From positions 16,344 to 80,343 of the forward strand of contig JAXLYR010000028.1 of the NCBI GenBank assembly GCA_046351325.1: DNA of 64,000 nt. The letters are read 5' to 3'. The stretch is from Xiheicaenibacterium sp046351325. Its GTDB lineage: Bacteria > Myxococcota_A > Polyangia > Polyangiales > Polyangiaceae. A program made the position numbers and the translations under genes. Below are positions 60,510 to 64,000 of this stretch, piece after piece (within the stretch, counting starts at the first letter, position 1; each line of letters opens with the position of its first letter). Under the pieces are notes generated by a model. The model was not told the origin of the DNA and did no database searches. It worked only from the letters and a program-made list of their open reading frames with translations.

Positions 60510-62722
60510 ACGCGCCGATCGATGCCCTCGGGTTGGTCGGCACCGTCGTCGACCAGAAATATCGGGTCGAAGCCGTCGTCGGCGAGGGCGGCTTCAGCAT
60601 CGTCTATCGCGCCGAGCACATCATCTGGAAGCAGCCGGTCGCGTTGAAGTGCTTCAACGCGCTCGCGGGCGTTCCGCCGCAGATGCGCCAGGAGCTCCTC
60701 CAAGCCTTCATCCAAGAGGGCAAGCTCATGACGTCGCTGTCGAGCCGCACCGCGGCCATCGTGCAGGCTCGCGACGTCGGCTCGCTCACCGCGCCGCGCA
60801 CGAACGACCAGGTGCCGTTCATGGTGCTCGAGTGGCTCGACGGGCGCCCGCTCGACAAGATCCTCCACGACGAGCGCGATCGCGGCGCGCCTGCTCGCAC
60901 GATCTTCGACGTGCTCGCGCAGCTCGAGTCCGTGGCGAGCGCGCTCGAGGTCGTCCACGCACAGAACATCGCTCATCGCGACATCAAGCCGGCGAACCTG
61001 TTCGTGATCGGCGACCCACGCGGCGCTGGATCCTTCGTAAAAATCCTCGATTTCGGCATCGCGAAGGTCATGGCCGAGCACGCCCAGCTCGCGACCAGCC
61101 TCGCGCAGACGGGCCGCGAGATCACCGCGTTCACCCCGAACTACGGCGCGCCCGAGCAATTCAGCAGGGCGCACGGCGCGACCGGGCCGTGGACCGACGT
61201 CTTCGCGCTCGCGCTCATCATGGTCGAGATGCTGCGCGGCGGCTGGCCCGCGCTGCAGGGCGACGACTACATCCAGCTCGCGGTCGCGAGCCGCGATCCG
61301 CAGGTTCGACCGACGCCGCGGACCTTCGGCGTCGAGGTCAACGACGACGTCGAGCTCGTGTTCCGGCGCGCGCTCGCGGTCGCTCCGCGCGACCGCTACA
61401 AGACGGCCGGGCAGTTCTGGGGCGATCTCCACGCCGCTGTTTTTCCAGGCTCGGCGGCGTGGTCTCCGATGACGGTGGGTGGTGGGGTCGGGGCCGCGAT
61501 GCTCACGAGCGACGGCAGCCGCCCATCGATGGCCAACCTCAGCACGGGGGCGCGTGGCAACACGACGGGTCCTCGGATGCAGACGGGCCAGAATCCGCCC
61601 GGCGCAGCACCGACCACGCCGCTCTTCGTGCAGGGCGGTACGGGCCCTGGCGTGGCCGCGGCACCCGTCGAGCAGCCGAAGAAGGGCAACGGGACGGTCT
61701 TCGCGATCCTCGGCGCGGTCGCGCTGCTCGGCGGCGGGCTGGGCGCGTACTTCGCGTTCGGCAGGACCCCGGCCAAGACACCCGGCGCGTCGGCCGAGCC
61801 TTCGTCGAGCGCGCCGCAAGCTGGCAGTGAGTCGAGCGCCACCACGACGGAGAGCAACGCGACGACCGCGGTGCCCGCCACCTGCCCCGCAGGGATGGTG
61901 AAGATCGATGGCGGCAAGTTCTTCATGGGCTCGGACGACCCGGGCTTCCCGCTTTGGTCGCCGGCGCATCGCGTCCAGCTCTCGCCTTATTGCCTCGATA
62001 TCTACGAGGTCACGACCGAGGCCTACAAAGCCTGCGTCAACAAGGGTGAGTGCAAGCGCGCCGAGACGGTGCCCGACTACCCGAAGAGCGAGAAGACCAG
62101 CGCGGACCAGCACGAGAAGAACCGCAAGGCGTTCTCGGAGTTCTGCAACTTCGGGGACAACGCGCAGATCAAACCCGGCCGCGAGAAGCACCCCGTGAAC
62201 TGCCTCTCGTGGGAGCTCGCGGACAACTACTGCAAGGTCCAGGGCGGGCGTCTCCCGACCGAGGCCGAGTGGGAGTTCGCGGCGCGCGATCCCGATCAGC
62301 GCAAGTTCCCGTGGGGTGACGAGCCGGGCGACGACGGCAAGCACATGAACGCGGGCGGCCTCGAGTACGTCGCTTGGAAGAAGGCGAACGGCGTCGTCGA
62401 AGACGGCACGCCGATGTACGACGTCGACGACGGCTTTCCCGGGACAGCGCCAGTCGGATCGTTCCCCAAGGGCGTGACCAAGTGGGGCAACTACGACATG
62501 GTCGGCAACGTCTGGGAGTGGACCGCGGACTACTCGACCAGCTACACGAAGGACGATCAGACCGACCCGGTCGGGCCCAAGGTCGGCGAGCGAAAAGCCA
62601 TCCGCGGCGGCGGCTTCAACGGGGCGTACGTGCTTTGGGTGAACCCCGCGTTCCGCTTCCACATGCTGAAGACCGCGTCTTCTCACGGCATCGGGTTCCG
62701 CTGCGCGAAGTCCTTGAAGTGA
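60506..62722 (+). CDS. Ser/Thr protein kinase fused to a SUMF1/FGE-like domain
   Basis: The protein has 738 residues. The kinase spans about 18-310, with the glycine loop GEGGFS, Lys48, HRDIKPAN (157-164) and DFG (182-184). A Gly/Thr/Pro linker and one transmembrane helix (about 398-418) lead to an outer formylglycine-generating-enzyme-like domain (460-738) with GMVKIDGGKFFMGS, GGRLPTEAEWEFAAR, GNVWEWTADY and GFRCAK. The paired cysteines that bind copper in true FGE are not evident, so it is probably a ligand-binding variant. GTG 60506 overlaps the DUF2063 stop, so it is in the MNIO operon. Confidence 0.92.
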   Translation: MNAPIDALGLVGTVVDQKYRVEAVVGEGGFSIVYRAEHIIWKQPVALKCFNALAGVPPQMRQELLQAFIQEGKLMTSLSSRTAAIVQARDVGSLTAPRTNDQVPFMVLEWLDGRPLDKILHDERDRGAPARTIFDVLAQLESVASALEVVHAQNIAHRDIKPANLFVIGDPRGAGSFVKILDFGIAKVMAEHAQLATSLAQTGREITAFTPNYGAPEQFSRAHGATGPWTDVFALALIMVEMLRGGWPALQGDDYIQLAVASRDPQVRPTPRTFGVEVNDDVELVFRRALAVAPRDRYKTAGQFWGDLHAAVFPGSAAWSPMTVGGGVGAAMLTSDGSRPSMANLSTGARGNTTGPRMQTGQNPPGAAPTTPLFVQGGTGPGVAAAPVEQPKKGNGTVFAILGAVALLGGGLGAYFAFGRTPAKTPGASAEPSSSAPQAGSESSATTTESNATTAVPATCPAGMVKIDGGKFFMGSDDPGFPLWSPAHRVQLSPYCLDIYEVTTEAYKACVNKGECKRAETVPDYPKSEKTSADQHEKNRKAFSEFCNFGDNAQIKPGREKHPVNCLSWELADNYCKVQGGRLPTEAEWEFAARDPDQRKFPWGDEPGDDGKHMNAGGLEYVAWKKANGVVEDGTPMYDVDDGFPGTAPVGSFPKGVTKWGNYDMVGNVWEWTADYSTSYTKDDQTDPVGPKVGERKAIRGGGFNGAYVLWVNPAFRFHMLKTASSHGIGFRCAKSLK

Positions 62723-62749
62723 GCGGCTAGCCTCCCGCACACTCCGCTC

Positions 62750-64000
62750 GTGCCGGTACCCCAGCAGTCGCTCCGTGACGCCGCCATCGTCGGCCCGCTG
62801 GGGAGCTTGGCGCTCTCGCAGGTCCGACCCGGCGCGCCCACGGTCGCGCTGCGCGCGCTGCGCTGGAACGAGAACCTCTCGCGTCTCGGGATCGTCGCGC
62901 CGTTCTACCTCGTGCACGACCTCGGCATGCTGTTCGCGGCGCCTCGCGAGCAGCTCGAGCTCGGGCCGCGCGTCGCCCCCGCAGAGATCGCGCGCGGTCG
63001 TCAGGGCTCGAGCGCGACCATCCCCAAGCTGCTCGAGAGCTACCGCGCGACGTTGAACGAGATCGCCGACGTCGAGGTCGCGCGGCGCGCGGGCCAGCTC
63101 CGCCTCGGCGACGACCTCATCTCCGCGATCGTCGCACGCCTGCTCAGCGCCGTCGCGACGCAGGTCTCGACGCGCGCGCGGCCGGCGTACACCACGCGGC
63201 TCCCGCACGACGCTTCGATCTTCGAGCGGATCGAGCCGCAGCTCGTCGCGCTCTACGCGGCCGTCGACCGCACCTTCGAGCTCACGAGCTTGGAGGCCTT
63301 CGAGACGATGCGGCTCTTCGTGATGACGCTCGCCGACGCGCTCGACGCAGACACGCTGCGGCTCTTCGGGATGGTCGGCACCGACGGCGGCGTCGGCGCG
63401 CTCGCGCAGGTCGATCTGCTCGCGACGCTGCAATCTCCCGAGGCGAACGACATCGTGAACTTCTCGCTCGAGATCTTGCCGAGCGTCCTCGAGACCAAGA
63501 CGCGCGCGGCCGCCGGGACGTCGGCGTCGTTTGGCTACAGCGGGATCGGCACGCGCGGCTCGATCGACAGCATGGTGCTGAGCGAGCTCGCGTGGGACGA
63601 CGCCGAGCTCGCGCGACGCATCGCGGACAACGAGCTCCTCTACTACGCCCGCGAGCAGAGCCGCGACGAGCAGCGGCGCGTGCACATCCTGCTGGTCGAC
63701 GCGTCCGCGTCCATGCGCGGCGAGCGGCAGACGTTCGCGCGCGGCGTCGCGCTCGCGACCGGCAAGAAGCTCCTGCTCGAGGGTGAGGACGTCGTCTTCC
63801 GCTTCTTCGACTCGCGGCTCTACGACGTCGCGCGCGCCAAGAACGGGCAGCTGCCGACGGCGTACATCCTGAGCTTTCGCGGAGAGCGCGGTCGCAACCC
63901 CGCGCGCGTGTTCGCCGAGCTCGCGACCGAGCTCGACCTGATGAAGCTCCGCGACGCGCGGACGCCGGTCGTCCACCTCTTCACGCACGCGGCGCTCTAC
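62750..64000 (+). CDS. VWA-domain protein, partial at right edge
   Basis: There are 417 codons open from GTG 62750 to the window end, with no stop. An in-frame TGA at 62720 limits the start. The N-terminal 310 residues are helical and unassigned (NENLSRLGIVAPFYLVHDL, FETMRLFVMTLADAL). A von Willebrand A domain then begins with the MIDAS motif VDASASM (Asp317, Ser319, Ser321). VWA proteins of this cytoplasmic type often pair with MoxR AAA ATPases. It follows the kinase gene by 27 bases. The opposite strand carries a long open frame that is only a shadow. Confidence 0.85.
   Translation, partial: MPVPQQSLRDAAIVGPLGSLALSQVRPGAPTVALRALRWNENLSRLGIVAPFYLVHDLGMLFAAPREQLELGPRVAPAEIARGRQGSSATIPKLLESYRATLNEIADVEVARRAGQLRLGDDLISAIVARLLSAVATQVSTRARPAYTTRLPHDASIFERIEPQLVALYAAVDRTFELTSLEAFETMRLFVMTLADALDADTLRLFGMVGTDGGVGALAQVDLLATLQSPEANDIVNFSLEILPSVLETKTRAAAGTSASFGYSGIGTRGSIDSMVLSELAWDDAELARRIADNELLYYAREQSRDEQRRVHILLVDASASMRGERQTFARGVALATGKKLLLEGEDVVFRFFDSRLYDVARAKNGQLPTAYILSFRGERGRNPARVFAELATELDLMKLRDARTPVVHLFTHAALY

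Noticed and set aside
60269..63988. Very long open frame on the minus strand (1239 codons)
   Set aside because: It runs antisense to the kinase-SUMF1 and VWA genes, is rich in Arg, Glu, Val and Leu in shadow-like patterns and shows no domain motif. High GC makes long antisense frames common here.

Overview
The window is GC-rich, densely coded bacterial DNA, most likely from a Myxococcota of the Polyangia (Sorangium/Polyangium-like) type. The evidence is indirect but consistent. There are about fifteen secreted lipoproteins with Gly/Ala/Ser-rich spacers. Two proteins end in a MYXO-CTERM-like tail (Cys, hydrophobic helix, Arg cluster). Two membrane-anchored Ser/Thr kinases, a seven-PAS hybrid histidine kinase, a caspase-like protein with WD40-like repeats, FG-GAP and kelch surface proteins and many GTG/TTG starts complete the picture. 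No rRNA, tRNA, CRISPR array, insertion sequence or phage gene was recognised.

Layout. 1-0.9 kb: end of an etfBA operon. 1-11.7 kb: envelope proteins (HEAT lipoprotein, OmpA/TSP3 porin-like protein, kelch/Cys-rich surface protein, TPR-PEGA barrel protein, S10 carboxypeptidase lipoprotein). 11.8-13.5 kb: a DGPF/YCII protein with an ECF42-type sigma factor. 13.5-16.5 kb (minus): CysH-like reductase, Ser/Thr kinase, hemerythrin. 16.6-19.6 kb: ArsA-like ATPase, lipoprotein, ABHD18-like hydrolase. 19.6-24.2 kb (minus): MlaE permease, methyltransferase, a glycosyltransferase with an apparent frameshift, and an FG-GAP MYXO-CTERM protein. 24.3-32 kb: small envelope proteins, a cupin/substrate-binding pair, the large hybrid kinase and an ETF-beta lysine methyltransferase homologue. 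33-38 kb: a TetR repressor divergent from a GST-MFS operon with visible operators, then a type-B carboxylesterase lipoprotein.

38.9-48.7 kb holds unusual genes: a small poly-proline protein, an adenosine deaminase-SLOG-Nudix fusion, and a minus-strand operon of aldo/keto reductase, caspase-like lipoprotein and beta-propeller lipoprotein. 48.8-51.4 kb is a DNA polymerase I paralogue that keeps its polymerase aspartates but has lost most nuclease residues and the steric-gate Glu. 51.4-57 kb is lipoproteins again (CehA/PHP, MORN-like, Cys-rich).

The most distinctive system is at 58.3-62.7 kb. A short lipoprotein-like precursor ends in CGEGTCG. It is followed, with overlapping or near-overlapping junctions, by a DUF692/MNIO iron oxidase, a DUF2063 partner and a Ser/Thr kinase-SUMF1 fusion. 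This is the arrangement of a bufferin/HvfA-type RiPP metallophore system, here with a minimal two-cysteine core and a kinase attached. A VWA-domain gene runs off the right edge.
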